A stretch of 64,000 nt of DNA, taken from positions 1-64,000 of the forward strand of contig CAJHNH020002672.1 of the NCBI GenBank assembly GCA_905116865.2, written 5' to 3'. The position numbers and the translations under genes were made by a program. How positions within the stretch are numbered: the first letter of the stretch is position 1; each line of letters begins with the position of its first letter. The notes below the pieces were generated by a model. The model searched no databases. It saw only the letters and a list, made by a program, of their open reading frames with translations, and was not told the origin of the DNA. This document shows, one piece after another, positions 11,258 through 23,979 of this stretch. The DNA is from Candidula unifasciata (taxonomy: Eukaryota > Mollusca > Gastropoda > Stylommatophora > Geomitridae).

Positions 11258-11999
11258 ACACGTGGAAGCTAAGACCCCCTCTAAAAACCTAATCGGAAAC
11301 ACAGTAAGCTAACACACATAATTTATTTGTGTGTACGTGGGCATGTATATATATATGTGCGGGGGGGGGGAGGGGGTAATCTACCTTCTTTATGAGTGGT
11401 TTGCCATTCTGGTAAACAAACTATTCAAAGGGTGCACGTAGTGGATGTATGCTGGTTACTAAGGTAAGCCATTCTGCGGAAAGTCAGTGGCCAAACATGT
11501 ATTTTAACTGGTTCAAAACTGTAATAGCAAGTCTGGTTTTCGGGATTTAAGAAACATGACAAACAACAAAGTCAACCCAGAAACGGAGGAAATGGCGCAA
11601 GTTCTGTATATTAGTATGCTATAGTGAAGTAATCTAGGCTTTGATGGGTATAAAAGATGATATGAACAAACTGTATTCGGGTAGTGTGCTAGTCCTTTTA
11701 TGCTCAGGAAGAGAATATAGATAAGACGCGAAAGTAGCAGGCACAATTTTGCAGGCCAAACTTGCAAAGTGTTTGTTACAATCAGTCTATTTCAAGTCGA
11801 ATAATGAGAGCCCGGTTTAGTACGAGGCGTGAGGAAATCGCTAGTCTGCAACACTAGGCACCAGCCAGTGACAATCAGACAAATAATTTTCTATGACCAT
11901 TTGTATCATAAACTTGATACTATTCCAAAACAGGACATGTTACAACTTTTGAAGAAACATCGGTAAAGAAAAATATGGCCATTTGGATTGGATTGGATT
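11258..11999. other. No gene seen
   Basis: Short TA and G-rich simple repeats at 11345-11378; otherwise unremarkable. An 84-codon minus ORF at 11513-11767 lacks motif or splice support. Confidence 0.4.
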
Positions 12000-12195
12000 T
12001 TTTACCCCACCAGGACATCACACAAGCGATAAACACCCGATGACACAAAGTGCCACCATGCGGATGAGGATCACCGTGGAGAGGTCCCAGAAACCGCGTT
12101 CAGACATTTGGCCATAATGATGACCTGCCTATATTGCGGCCCCTGGCAAAAGCCAGAGTGGGGCTTCAAATAACAAAAAGTAACGTCCTAAGAAG
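12000..12195 (+). mobile_element. Interspersed repeat family B, copy 1 (SINE-like)
   Basis: Shares CACAAGCGATAAACAYCCGA, GATGACACAAAGTGCCA and ATATTGCGGCCCCTGGCAA with 16826-17005; partial inverted copies lie at 23655-23745 and 25575-25770. It ends in GGGGCTTCAAATAACAAAAA, an A-rich tail. No ORF and no recognisable tRNA head. Confidence 0.7.
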
Positions 12196-12946
12196 GACGA
12201 AAAGTAGTAATAATTATGGCCATTTGGGAATGCCATAGGTAGGAAATGAGATTATATAAGGACTGAGAAGGGAGACAGATTGTCTTAATTCTGCATTCAG
12301 TCATAACTTTTATTATTGGAAACAACATTGCTCATATATTCAGCAGTACGCTACTAAATGACAAATGGAATTTTATAGTTGCGCGATGACTTCAGTCACA
12401 GGCATGAAGGAAAGGTGTCCCTTAATCAAAGATCGTACATTTTGGTACAAAAGGTTCAAAAGTCCCTTAACAACATGCCTGGCCAAATCAAAGGGAAACA
12501 ACACAAACTGGAAACACTAAGTAAGACGAGGAAAGACATGCACAAGTAACAACAGGGTGGAGGACTAGCGGTCTGATTCGGATGGAAGCATCGAGCCCAG
12601 AAATGGCGCAAACACTAGAATTCAGTCACGAAAGTTACACAAATAAACCAGACCACAAATATAGGCGGAGACTGTTAGCAACCTTGGCTAGCTAGCAGCA
12701 GTTTGAAAGTGGTCTACCTTTTCATTTTTTTTTTTCTCTCAAAAAGACTTACAGTTACACTTAACAACATCCAAACTCATCGAAGAGTAATGACCATAAA
12801 GGGAAGTCATGTTTGATACATAAAGGCAGCAAAATGTACCCCGGGACATCCACGTGAAAGTGTTCTTTTGTCAAAGAGTTAAATCTAACAGTGAGAAAGA
12901 GTGTCCATTTGTGCAGGAAACCAGAGTCTCAGACTTGCAGACGGCT

Positions 12947-13159
12947 TCCAGGAGATCCCTATAGGGTGCAGTGTGCAAAATACGGATGTGAGATTAAGCA
13001 GTCTTGTGCAGGACGTGACGATTCCACTGCTGACTGTCATAGAGCTGCTGACTGCATTACAGGCAATAGCTCTCATACAACTGCGTGGCAGAAATGTCTA
13101 CCATCAGCAAATACATAACGGCTTTAATGCAACAACTATAAGAAACAGACAGTTAATTT
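12947..13159 (+). CDS. Exon-like ORF, unknown product
   Basis: Follows an acceptor-like site (gtccatttgtgcag|GA) and runs 70 codons to a TAA. The peptide is not low-complexity: SLRLADGFQEIPIGCSVQNT, then VIELLTALQAIALIQLRGRN. The family is not recognised and the exon cannot be joined to a neighbour. A terminal exon of a plus-strand gene is possible, but so is chance. Confidence 0.25.
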
Positions 13160-14552
13160 AAGTCTGCTCACATTACCATACCCCACCACAACATGCCTGA
13201 GTGCTTGGCCTTATGGTTGCCTTAGCTGTTTCGGGTTCCGAACCCACAGCCACCGATCCAAGCCCTCTCCTGAGTCCCTGCAATTCACACCTTGAACGCT
13301 GGGCGTCTGCACGGCACTAGATAGTGTCCTTGATAGACCAAGTCACTGAGCTGGTTCTCCTTGGTGCAACACCCACGACAATGCTCTCGTCTTCGTCCTT
13401 ATTCTAATTCCCTCTAGGTGATGACATCGTTATTTACATGCAGTGTGATAGTGCTTATACTATCAGTGATTAATAGAATATCTAGTATTATTATTTTGTT
13501 TCACCCCATCTCAAGGTTTTCGACAAGATTTCATAAGGTGTTTCTAGGGATATCACTGGCAAGTCCTATATTGGGGGGGGGGAGGGGGGGGGGTTCTCAC
13601 CCTAACCCAACAGTATACATACATGGAGACTGTTGGTATATTTTAGAGCACTCCCCACTGCCACAAGAGAAACATACGCAAAACTCAAGTTAATCTCCCT
13701 TACTCAGGCCGTCATCTGTCCGCTGTGACCTCTCAGTAACCTAGTACAAGTTAAGCGGTTACTGTTATAATGCACATACATACATAGCCACGCAGGCCCC
13801 TAATGCTGATCCATTACCAGTGTCATGTATGGGCTCTACAGGGAAAGCCTATGCTGTGCCTCCTAGAGGTTCGACCAATTAGTTTGCAGGCGGCAGCCCT
13901 GGGCGATTCATCTAGGGACAGTGGATCATGGGGTGACGCATCACCACAACTGTGACGCTACAACTTCAAACGAAACTAACCAGAAAGGCTAACTCGGATA
14001 ACGATTGCCAGAAGTCGGGATGTGTTGACTTAAAGGCGCAATTATCGCAGCCATGCTGTAAACATGCACAATGCATTTACTTCACTTGGATAAACGACGC
14101 CGAAGAAAAAGAAGTATACGAATTGAAAATATGAATATTGTATGCTTATCGTTTGTGTGTGTGCAAAGTGCACTGCTGGTCTGCAGTTGAAACTGAAGTA
14201 AAACGTTTTTTTAAATGGCCTTTCTTGTATTTAACCCCGGATGATTTTATGTGTTTGCATGACATTTGATAGATAAACAGAATATAACATTTTCTACAGA
14301 AAGCAGCAACCACAACTGAACAGAGAATACAGAATTGGAGGATCTCTGTTTTACAGGTGATATTGTTCTGTTGAAGACTGAATGAATGCTTACAGGTAGG
14401 GCCACATCAGCTTGTGAAAGCTTCAAGAAAATATGGAACTCCTAATCAGTGTTGAAAGTTTTCAATTTTTTTATTATTTTAGTTATAAGACATACCACTG
14501 ACAGTTGCAGAACCACTCAGGTCTGGAGCCAGAGTATAATAAATTCGAAAAC
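13160..14552. other. No gene seen; G-run
   Basis: Contains an interrupted poly-G run at 13573-13594 and short unsupported ORFs. A GAAC tetranucleotide run at about 14558-14580 leads into the next repeat. Confidence 0.35.
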
Positions 14553-14650
14553 AAAATGAACGAACGAACGAACGAACGAACAAACTTTATTTTTAAAGGG
14601 TTAAGAATTGGGCACGCAGGCCCGTCTTACATTCTGCCCTTCGAGGTCTC
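14553..14650 (-). mobile_element. Interspersed repeat family D, copy 1
   Basis: (GAAC)n then AAACTTTATTTTTAAAGGGTTA and GGGCACGCAGGCCCGTCTTA; the same order occurs at 19977-20062 and 26252-26327. Read on the minus strand it ends AATAAAGTTTGTTCGTTC, a plausible retroposon 3' end with a GTTC repeat tail. Confidence 0.7.
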
Positions 14651-15816
14651 CCTCCATTCCTACATCATTTCATTCACACATCAAGTAATAAAACAGTATA
14701 AAAAGCATCAAAACATTCAATACAAGCACTGAAATGTCTACATTTCTAACTACAACAAACCGTAGCGGTTGTTATAAATCTATGGAAAAGGCGCTATTTC
14801 AAAAATATATTTCTGTTTTGCCTCTATGGGGGCATGTAATCTGTGCTCAAATAATATTCAGTGAGGTACATTTAAGAAAGGTGAAACCAAATTTTAGAAA
14901 TCTGTGGTATCAGCTGTTATAACAGCAAGAAGGCGATATACTGGATACATTTTGAAAAGAGCACTGAATGAGAACAATTTCCTGAAGAAGAAAGGATGCC
15001 TTGAGAAAGTCAAATCTTTACCACTTGTTGGCCAGAGAGGCTCGTGGCAACATATTTGATACAGCTCACAATGTTGCTTTTTTTTTCTGCTGTCGTCCTA
15101 AAACAGGTGTTTAGCATGTTTTGTTGTGATTTACAGCACTATACGGCCCTATACGTCAGATTTCAGACAACCCCTAATTAGTTGTTTTTTACAACATGTA
15201 TGTTATAGAGACAATGAGTCTTTTCCCCGAAAAAAATACTGCCCCGGAACCCACAAGAGGAGATATGGAAACAACTGCACAGGGTACAATGAAACAGTGG
15301 GTTTAAATGCAAGCCCTGTGTGAAAATAACAAAGCAACAGAATAATGATCTTCTCCTTGATCGTCTCCCTCTTCCCCCTTTTCCTACCCGAAACTGCTAA
15401 ATGGCCACATGACATTTACACATATTCAAGATTGCTCTGTAGTCTTTGAGAATTCCTTTGCTGACTTCCCCTGACAAAGAATTATTGCATAGACTAATAT
15501 TCTTTATCCTGTGAAATGTTACTATTGCTTGGCGTACACCATGTTTCATCTAAGGGAGACCAAGCTGGTCATCGTGGCATGAAAGGACATCTGTATTAAG
15601 AATGGCTGGCAGTGTACGAGACGAAAGGATGTGAACTGACACGATGAACAAATAACAAGGCATGGGCAATTGGACGAATCAAAGAGGACACAAGGTAAAT
15701 ATAATTCCACTCGATTTTTATATTTAATGGTATGTGGACAATTAGCTTCGTGAACAACATCGCAAACATATGCAGGTCTAACATTATTTTATAACATTTT
15801 TTTAACTTCATACCAA
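14651..15816. other. No gene seen
   Basis: AT-rich, short unsupported ORFs only. Confidence 0.4.
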
Positions 15817-16060
15817 GTAATCTGGGCGTATTTTAGACATGTAAAATCATTACCACCAGTTTTGGATAGTCTTCCAGGTAATCTGGGCCCATTTTAGAAA
15901 TGTGAAATCATTACCACCAGTTTTGGATAGTCTTCCAGGTAATCTGGGCGTATTTTAGAAATGTGAAATCATTACCACCAGTTTTGGATAGTCTTCCAGG
16001 TAATCTGGGCGTATTTTAGAAATGTGAAATCATTACCACCAGTTTTGGATAGTCTTTCAG
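15817..16060. repeat. 61-bp tandem repeat, four units
   Basis: Units begin GTAATCTGGGCGTATTTTAG and end GGATAGTCTTYCAG; 244 bp equals exactly four units with only a few differences. Confidence 0.93.
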
Positions 16061-16467
16061 GCATGTTGCCTGCTTACCCCTAAAATACCATTGATCTTGT
16101 AGTAATTTGAATACCCTTAACTTCCACTTTGTAGTGTTGTAAACAGACTGTCACTTAACATTCTGCACCTTATTCCCTCGCTAGAATGTCTACCAGTTCA
16201 ATGCCTGTAATTTCACGTTGAATGACTTGACGCACGTGAAGTTTCCAGACACCAAAGCATTGCTAGGAAACAGCAACATAGTAATTTTAATGGAGGAAGT
16301 TTTGTCATCGCTGAAGCTAGACACACTTTTCTTAATTTCACTGTAGTCAGTACAGCCATAAATTGCTTCGAGCAAGGTTTCCTAATTTGGAACAACATTT
16401 ATGGTCGCAGAAGTACCGAGAGAGACGATTTCTAAATACAGATAATGGCGCACGTAATATATTGCAC

Positions 16468-16504
<37 letters not shown>

Positions 16505-16825
16505 CTATTGCTTTTTAATTGTTGTTTATTTTTTTATTTTATTTTATTTTATTTTTTTTTTTTTTTTGCTGATAAAGCCTTGTCAATTTCCTTTGCCTTC
16601 TTGCAGAGCTGACTTTTTCCTTTTTGCCCTTCTGCTTTCAAAAAAGGGTACACGGATACAGCTGGCAGGTTTGCCTGAGTGTCTTGTGACTTTTGTGTTT
16701 CAATCTTACTCGAGGCAAGAATTTAAAAAAAAAAAAAAACTGGCCCTCACTTCCTCACGTCCTGTTTCTTTTAAATCTGTTAAACCAAGCTAAAATCCGT
16801 ACCATCAAATATTGTATCTTCTTTT
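16061..16825. other. No gene seen; long T tracts
   Basis: A T31 run at 16470-16500 and T/TTTTA-rich DNA to 16567. No supported ORF. Confidence 0.4.
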
Positions 16826-17005
16826 ACCCCACTAGGACATCTCACAAGCGATAAACATCCGATGACACAAAGTGCCATCATTTGGATGAGGATCACCCGT
16901 GGAGAGGTCACAGAAACCATTAGACCATATTTATGGCCGAACTATATTGCGGCCCCTGGCAAGAGCAAGGGTGGGGCTTCAAATAACGAAAAAAAATGCA
17001 TTCCA
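16826..17005 (+). mobile_element. Interspersed repeat family B, copy 2
   Basis: Same block order as 12000-12195 (ACCCCACTAGGACATCTCAC through GGGGCTTCAAATAACG and an A8 run), roughly 85-90% similar by eye. The A-rich right end suggests retroposition. Confidence 0.75.
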
Positions 17006-17299
17006 CAAGAAGACCAGAAAACGCACATTGCTTGATGTTGGACCAGAAAATGAGTGTTAGAAACAGTGAAAGCTTACCAGCTTTGTCATAGCTTTGGATG
17101 CTGTCCCTTTGGTCTGAAACAAGCCTTTTGTTCGGATGTTCTTCTCGATGACGTATGCGGCATTTGCCACTACCCTGCAGAGAAAAATATGATGATAGTT
17201 TGAAGAGTTGGTTAATACGTGAAGGTGACTGGTCATTTTCAGACACACCCAAAATAAACTGTAGAGCTAACGGATTCTGCAACATATCCGTAGTGCGTT

Positions 17300-17540
17300 A
17301 AAGATGGATAGAGGATTATGTATATACTTTGAATATATATTGCACTGGAACCCACAAGGGCATAGGAATAAAGGAAGGCCAAAAAACACATGGAGAACAG
17401 AGCTGGGGAATGAAGTTAGAAAGATGGGGAGGACATGGGGAGAGCTCCATGCAATGGCGAAGGATAGAACGACTTGGCGTGAGTTGGTTGAGGGCCTATG
17501 CTCAATTGGGGGATAGAAAGGCAGAAGAAGAAGAAAAAGA

Positions 17541-17542
<2 letters not shown>
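17300..17542 (+). mobile_element. LINE 3' end with GAA-rich tail
   Basis: The plus frame reads NKGRPKNTWRTELGNEVRKM, GRTWGELHAMAKDRTTWREL and VEGLCSIGG then stop, the typical C-terminus of RTE-type LINE reverse transcriptases. It is followed by GAAGAAGAAGAAAAAGAAG and directly by the AT tract. Confidence 0.8.

Positions 17543-17624
<82 letters not shown>
17543..17624. repeat. (AT)41 microsatellite
   Basis: 82 bp of uninterrupted AT dinucleotide directly joined to the LINE tail. Self-complementary, so able to extrude a cruciform. Confidence 0.98.
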
Positions 17625-17627
<3 letters not shown>

Positions 17628-17939
17628 CTTCCCTTTTTACCGCTTTGAGTGTCGATAGATCGTTGGGCCACTTCAAACATAGATACATTGTGTTGTATTT
17701 CTCTAACGCTATCTTTACACATTGTTTTTGGTCTACCTCGAGTTATACGTTCCTGTGATCTTTTGCTATGCACCGTGTATGGTATGGCGTCACAAAAATT
17801 ACCCCTAGGTGGGCAAACCATTGTATGTTGTCTATGTTTTTTTTTTTTTTTTTTTTGTCTGCTGGCAGTATATGACAGTTTGGTGCATAGGAGCACACGT
17901 TGTGGTGAATCTGTCTGGTAACAGTTGTCGGAGGAATGG

Positions 17940-19475
17940 ACAGTATGAATCAACTGCAATAAATCGTCATGATGTGGCTGAAGTAGGGACAATCAATCAA
18001 TTAACTGCAATATATCGTCATGATGTGGCTGAAGTAGGGACAATCAATCAATAAACTGCAAAAAATCGTCATGATATGGCTGAAGTAGGGACAATCAATC
18101 AATCAACTGCAATAAATCGTCATGATATGGTTGAAGTAGGGACAATCAATCATTTAACTGCAATATATCGTCATATGGCTGAAGTAGGGACAATCAATCA
18201 ATTAACTGCAATATATCGTCATGATATGGCTGAAGTAGGGACAATCAATCAATCAACTGCAATAAATCGTCATGATATGGCTGAAGTAGGGACAATCAAT
18301 CAATCAACTGCAATAAATCGTCATGATATGGCTGAAGTAGGGACAATCAATCAATCAACTGCAATAAATCGTCATGATATGGTTGAAGTAGGGAAAATCA
18401 ATCATTTAACTGCAATATATCGTCATATGGCTGAAGTAGGGACAATCAATCAATTAACTGCAATATATCGTCATGATATGGCTGAAGTAGGGACAATCAA
18501 TCAATCAACTGCAATAAATCGTCATGATATGGTTGAAGTAGGGACAATCAATCATTTAACTGCAATATATCGTCATATGGCTGAAGTAGGGACAATCAAT
18601 CAATTAACTGCAATATATCGTCATGATATGGCTGAAGTAGGGACAATCAATCAATCAACTGCAATAAATCGTCATGATATGGCTGAAGTAGGGACAATCA
18701 ATCAATCAACTGCAATAAATCGTCATGATATGGCTGAAGTAGGGACAATCAATCAATCAACTGCAATAAATCGTCATGATATGGTTGAAATAGGGACAAT
18801 CAATCATTTAACTGCAATATATCGTCATATGGCTGAAGTAGGGACAATCAATCAATTAACTGCAATATATCGTCATGATATGGCTGAAGTAGGGACAATC
18901 AATCAATCAACTGCAATAAATCGTCATGATATGGTTGAAGTAGGGACAATCAATCATTTAACTGCAATATATCGTCATATGGCTGAAGTAGGGACAATCA
19001 ATCAATTAACTGCAATATATCGTCATGATATGGCTGAAGTAGGGACAATCAATTAATTAACTGCAATAAATCGTCATGATATGGCTGAAGTAGCGACAAT
19101 CAATCAATCAACTGCAAAAAATCGTCATGATATGGCTGAAGTAGGGACAATCAATCAATTAACTGCAATATATCGTCATGATATGGCTGAAGTAGGGACA
19201 ATCAATCAATCAACTGCAATAAATCGTCATGATCTGGCTGAAGTAGGGACAATCAATCAATCAACTGCAATAAATCGTCATGATATGGCTGAAGTAGGGA
19301 CAATCAATAAATTAACTGCAATATATCGTCATATGGCTGAAGTAGGGACAATCAATCAATTAACTGCAATAAATCGTCATGATATGGCTAAAGTAGGGAC
19401 AATCAATCATTTAACTGAAATAAATTGTCTTGATATGGCTGAAGTAAGGACAATCAATCAGTGTTTCTCAAATGA
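17940..19475 (+). repeat. 48/51-bp minisatellite with higher-order structure
   Basis: About 30 units of ATGGCTGAAGTAGGGACAAT then CAATCAATCAACTGCAATAA and ATCGTCATGAT; a 48-bp form lacks GAT. Three unit types can be told apart: A (QSTAIN, 51 bp), B (VE..NHLTAIY, 48 bp) and C (NQLTAIY, 51 bp). From 18076 the order is ABC, then AAABCABC twice (18226-18627 and 18628-19029). The 326- and 141-codon ORFs come from repeat length, not from a gene. Confidence 0.95.
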
Positions 19476-19827
19476 ATCTTCCACAGTCATAGCCTGCATG
19501 ACCTAGCCATGTCGTTAACTCATGCCAGAAGACGGTGAGTCTGGTTGTAATTTCTGTCTGAGACTGCCCTGGTGTTAACACGCACATGGTGGCAATGGGT
19601 AAGTCGTTGTTTGTTGCTATTGCTGTTTATGCGGACAATTATGAAGGTTGCCAAGGATGGATGGGCTGTTGCATGACTTGCACACCTGATATAATTCAAA
19701 AGGATAGACGGACAGACAACTTGAAATCAGTTGCTCACTTGTTTATACACAGAGATTGTCAGACAGACAGAAAGAGACGTTTATTTTCAGAAACAGATTT
19801 AAAAAACATAGCGAATAATGAATAATC

Positions 19828-19976
19828 AGACAGACAGACAGGTTAGATTAGACAGACAGACCGTTAGATAGATTAGACAGACAGACCGATAGATAGATAG
19901 ATAGATAGACCGATAAATAGATTAGACAGACAGACCGATAGATAGATAGATAGATACACAGACAGACCGATAGATA
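19828..19976. repeat. GACA/GATA microsatellite
   Basis: Mixed CAGACAGACAGA and GATAGATAGATAG blocks with about 55-bp larger periodicity around TTAGACAGACAGACCG. Confidence 0.9.
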
Positions 19977-20062
19977 GAACGAACGAACAAACTTTATTTT
20001 CAAAGGGTTACTAATTTGGGCACGCAGGCCCGTCTGACATTCGGCCCTTCTAAGTACTCATT
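19977..20062 (-). mobile_element. Interspersed repeat family D, copy 2
   Basis: GAACGAACGAACAAACTTTA followed by GGGCACGCAGGCCCGTCTGA and CATTCGGCCCTTC; matches 14553-14650. Confidence 0.7.
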
Positions 20063-20129
20063 TTTCAGAGTACCGATACCTGTTATCAATAATACATGTT
20101 ATGGATATAATAAAGAAATATAAATTATA

Positions 20130-21450
20130 GAATAATGCATACACACATCATGTGTACACACTCACACTCACGTATACATACTCCTACGCTCTCATACATG
20201 CGAACTCCTATACAGACATAAGTGATACATACACACACGTGTCTACATACATATACAAACATACAATACATACATATATATAGACACAAATGCACAAACA
20301 CAAAACACACACACATACATTTATGGATATACATGCACACACACACATTCCATACATAAACACCAATACATGCATCCATGCATAACACATATACAATCAC
20401 ATATACAGACACCAACATATGCCCACAACCACACATTCACACTTACATGAATACATACACTCACATACATGCATACATACATTCACATATACATGCTTAC
20501 ATACACACATTTATACATACACTCACATCTTTACACACATACATACATACCTAAATACACACATATACAACCACATACTTACACAGCATACATACATCCA
20601 CCAACATGCATACATACACACATAGGTACATACATACATGCATATATACATGCCCACACACATTACATACATACACACACATGCATGCATACACACATAT
20701 ATACAATCACCCATAAAGATATTAAATACACACATGTATACATACATACATACTTGCGTAAATTATATACACACACACCCACAATCACACATACACACAT
20801 ATACTATCACACATACTAACATCATAGATACATAGATACATAATTACACACACATACTTACAAACCTAAATATACTTTCATATATCCACATACATACACA
20901 CACAATAGCACACACACATGCATACTTGCATACATTTATAAATACACAAACACCCACATACCAACACAGCTACGTATACCTACATACACCCACATACATA
21001 AATACACACACACATACAATCACATACTTACACAGCCACATTTACATTCATACGTTCTTATACATACAGACATACATAATACATACACGCACATACATAG
21101 ATATACGTACACATTCACACACCTACATGTATACATACACACAAAGGCTAAATCTGCATGCATACATAATACAAACATACATCAACATTCATACGTACAT
21201 ACATGCACACATGCATACATACACACATCCATACATACACTCACATACTTACAAACATACATAATACTTGCAAATACACCTAAATACACACACATACTTA
21301 CACAGATACATATGCATACATGCATCCACCAACATGCACACATACACACATATATGCATACTCATACATACATACATACATGTATACTCATATACACACA
21401 TATGCATGCATACACACATAAATAATCACACAGACACCCTCATACAAACA
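20130..21450. repeat. Long CATA/CACA simple-repeat domain
   Basis: About 1.3 kb of degenerate ACATACAT/ACACACAT repeats with no stable unit above the tetranucleotide. Thr/His/Tyr- and Cys/Val/Met-rich ORFs on the two strands are artefacts. Confidence 0.93.
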
Positions 21451-22484
21451 TTCATAGATAGATAGATTAGACAGACAGTAGGTAGGGCACTTTTTAAATG
21501 ATCACTAATCGGACAGAAAGACAAACTATTCACATGCATCGCCACTTACAAAGGGATGTAGCCGTAATCTTTAACAAACACAAATGGCAAGACTTCAGCA
21601 GTTTTACTAAGAGTTGCTGCCCTTTGGTGTACAGGCTCATTCTCGAGCATATTAAGATTCTGTTGAAATATTCAAAACATCTCTTTCAGTTCTCATGGTT
21701 CAGTGAAGGCTGTACGAAAAGTTACCACATCAGACCCAACAAACTTTGAGGGTTAACATAAATTGAATCAGGTACCAAGCAGAAAATATTTAAAAGGCCT
21801 CTCGGTCAAAATGAACGCTAGGCAGGGGCACTGTTCGGAGCCGAGGCAAATTTTTTGCTTCTGCTGGACGGTGGCCGATGCATTTTTGCTCCATTTGTAG
21901 ACTGGATATAGTTTCGTCGCACAGCTTCTGAGTTGAATGCATGGCGTGACACTGTGAGTTGCGGATTTCATTTGGAATGTTTTTTCGACTGTGATCAACG
22001 TGGTGGTGTGAATTGTAGTTCAGAAAATGGTGCGATGCAAATGTTGGTGGTGCCCGTATGTGATTAAAATTAATCGCGTGCACAACTGCTGATCTGTTGG
22101 TGACTTCTGCTACCATCAATGATAAACTGCATTTCTAATGTCGAACTGTTTGTGTTAGCACTTCAGATGGCTACAATATGCTTTAATGCAAGTGTATGCT
22201 AGATTTGCTGAGACAGTAGTCTGTCAATCTTTCCACAAGGGACTGTGATAAACATTCTATGTGTTTTTCGTTAGCACAGGAGCGGAGCAAAGATCGGATG
22301 ACCCGTTTGCTATGAAGCTGAAACTAAGACTACTACCAGACAACCATTTAAAAGGCAGACTAGTACTATCGTATTGATGAGAACAATAAGACTTATTACT
22401 GAATAGTTAGAAACATTAATTAACTGCATAGGATAGAGGTACTAACAGGATAGGAGCCAGAATCAACTGTTTATCTATACACCG
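21451..22484. other. No gene seen
   Basis: Unique-looking DNA with ORFs up to 109 codons (minus, 21790-22119) that lack domain or splice support. Confidence 0.35.
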
Positions 22485-23010
22485 CTATAGGATAAAAGCC
22501 AGAATTAGTCGTGTGTCTATGCACGACTACAGGATAAAAGCCAGAATCAGTCGTGTGCCTATACACGACTTCAGGATAAAAGCCAGAATCAGTCGTGTGT
22601 CTATACACGACTACAGGATAAAAGCCAGAATTAGTCGCGTGTCTATACACGACTACAGGATAAAAAGCCATAATTAGTCGTGTGTCTGTACACCAGTATA
22701 GATAAAAACCAGAATCAGTGGTGTGTCTGTACACCACTACAGGATAAAAGCCAGAATTAGTCGCATGTCTATACGTCGCTATAGGATAAAGGTCAGAGAT
22801 AGTCGTCTGTCTATACACAAGTATAGGATAAAAACGAGAATCAGTCGTGTGTCTATACACCACTATAGGATAAAAGCCAGAGATAGTCGTGTGTCTATAC
22901 ACCAGTATAGGATAAAAACCAGAATCAGTCGTGTGTCTATACACCACTATAGGATAAAAACCAGAATCAGTCGTGAGTCTATACACCACTATAGGATAAA
23001 AGCCAGAAAC
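22485..23010. repeat. 42-bp minisatellite with an internal hairpin
   Basis: About 13 units of AGGATAAAAGCCAGAATCAG then TCGTGTGTCTATACACGACTAC. In several units AGTCGTGT pairs with ACACGACT around a 6-nt loop. In the unit at about 22706-22728 both arms changed together (AGTGGTGT and ACACCACT). Long ORFs on both strands reflect the 42-bp period. Confidence 0.92.
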
Positions 23011-23654
23011 CGAAAAGGTAAATGTAATCCTTACCCTCACAGTACATCTGGCTGGTGTTGCCGTTATGGATGCGCCCAATGATAAATGTTTGGAGGTTGA
23101 ACAGGGTATCTGGGTTCTGCCTTTTTGGTCTGCCGTTCAGGTTGAGATTCCTTAATCTCAGGATGGTATATTAAACATGTAGGTAGCAGCCAGGAGCAGA
23201 CAAACTAATCGATAGGTACAGGTAGTTGCCCAGAAAATAGTATCATTGGGTTGCGAATTGTTGAGCCGTTACACATTCTAGATCTTGCCATATGAGGCTA
23301 AATGGCCAGCTCCTTTAATCGGCGACTTTGCCTCCCTGAGAATTCAACGAAAACTCTAGACATTATCTGGTACCCAGTTTATATGAGACTGGGTCGAACC
23401 CAACGCAGTATCCGTTGGAAACAAATACTCGCACTTCTGGAGAAGTATCCCAGACTACTTACTGTCTTGACGGTTATTTCCGATGTTCACACACGTGTCT
23501 GAGCTTCAACTGGGCAGACAGACTTTGGGATTTCTCTCTAAGAAACTTCTCTCACATGTATTCTGTGGTCTCAGTATGGGATGTAATTTGTCGTTATTTC
23601 AAGTCCCCACCCCAGCTGTAGTAATAAGCCCTAACATAACCTAACGGTTGAACG
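23011..23654. other. No gene seen
   Basis: Short ORFs only (for example plus 23302-23502). A stretch at 23365-23400 recalls the SINE body but is too short to classify. Confidence 0.35.
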
Positions 23655-23745
23655 GGTTTCTATGACCTTTCCTCTTCATCCACATGGTGGTACTTTGTGT
23701 CACCGGGTGTTTATCGCTTGGTGGATGTAACGGTGGGGTTGAATG
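23655..23745 (-). mobile_element. Interspersed repeat family B, partial copy 3
   Basis: GGTGGTACTTTGTGTCACCG and GGTGTTTATCGCTTGG are the reverse complement of the family B core seen at 12000-12195. Confidence 0.65.
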
Positions 23746-23979
23746 TCACTCACTCAGATACGTCTGTGAAGTGATTTTGTGTATTTTTGTTAATATTTGT
23801 GGCACTGTCTATTCATAGACGGTGCTGATGAAGGTTTCCGAATCGCAATGCTCACTTGTCATTTGTGTTTGTGATAATGTGAAGCTGCCTGATTCTACTT
23901 GTCGTCTAGGTGATATATGTTATTGATAGCCATTATCACTGCAGCTCCTGAAGAATACAAAACCACACAGAAAAGGCTA

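Noticed and set aside
18076..19506. 326- and 141-codon repeat ORFs (MAEVGTINQ...)
   Set aside because: Product of the 48/51-bp array; stops occur wherever a unit deviates, with no start context, signal sequence or splice sites.
20125..21465. Thr/His/Tyr-rich and Cys/Val/Met-rich ORFs
   Set aside because: Translations of CATA/CACA simple repeats.
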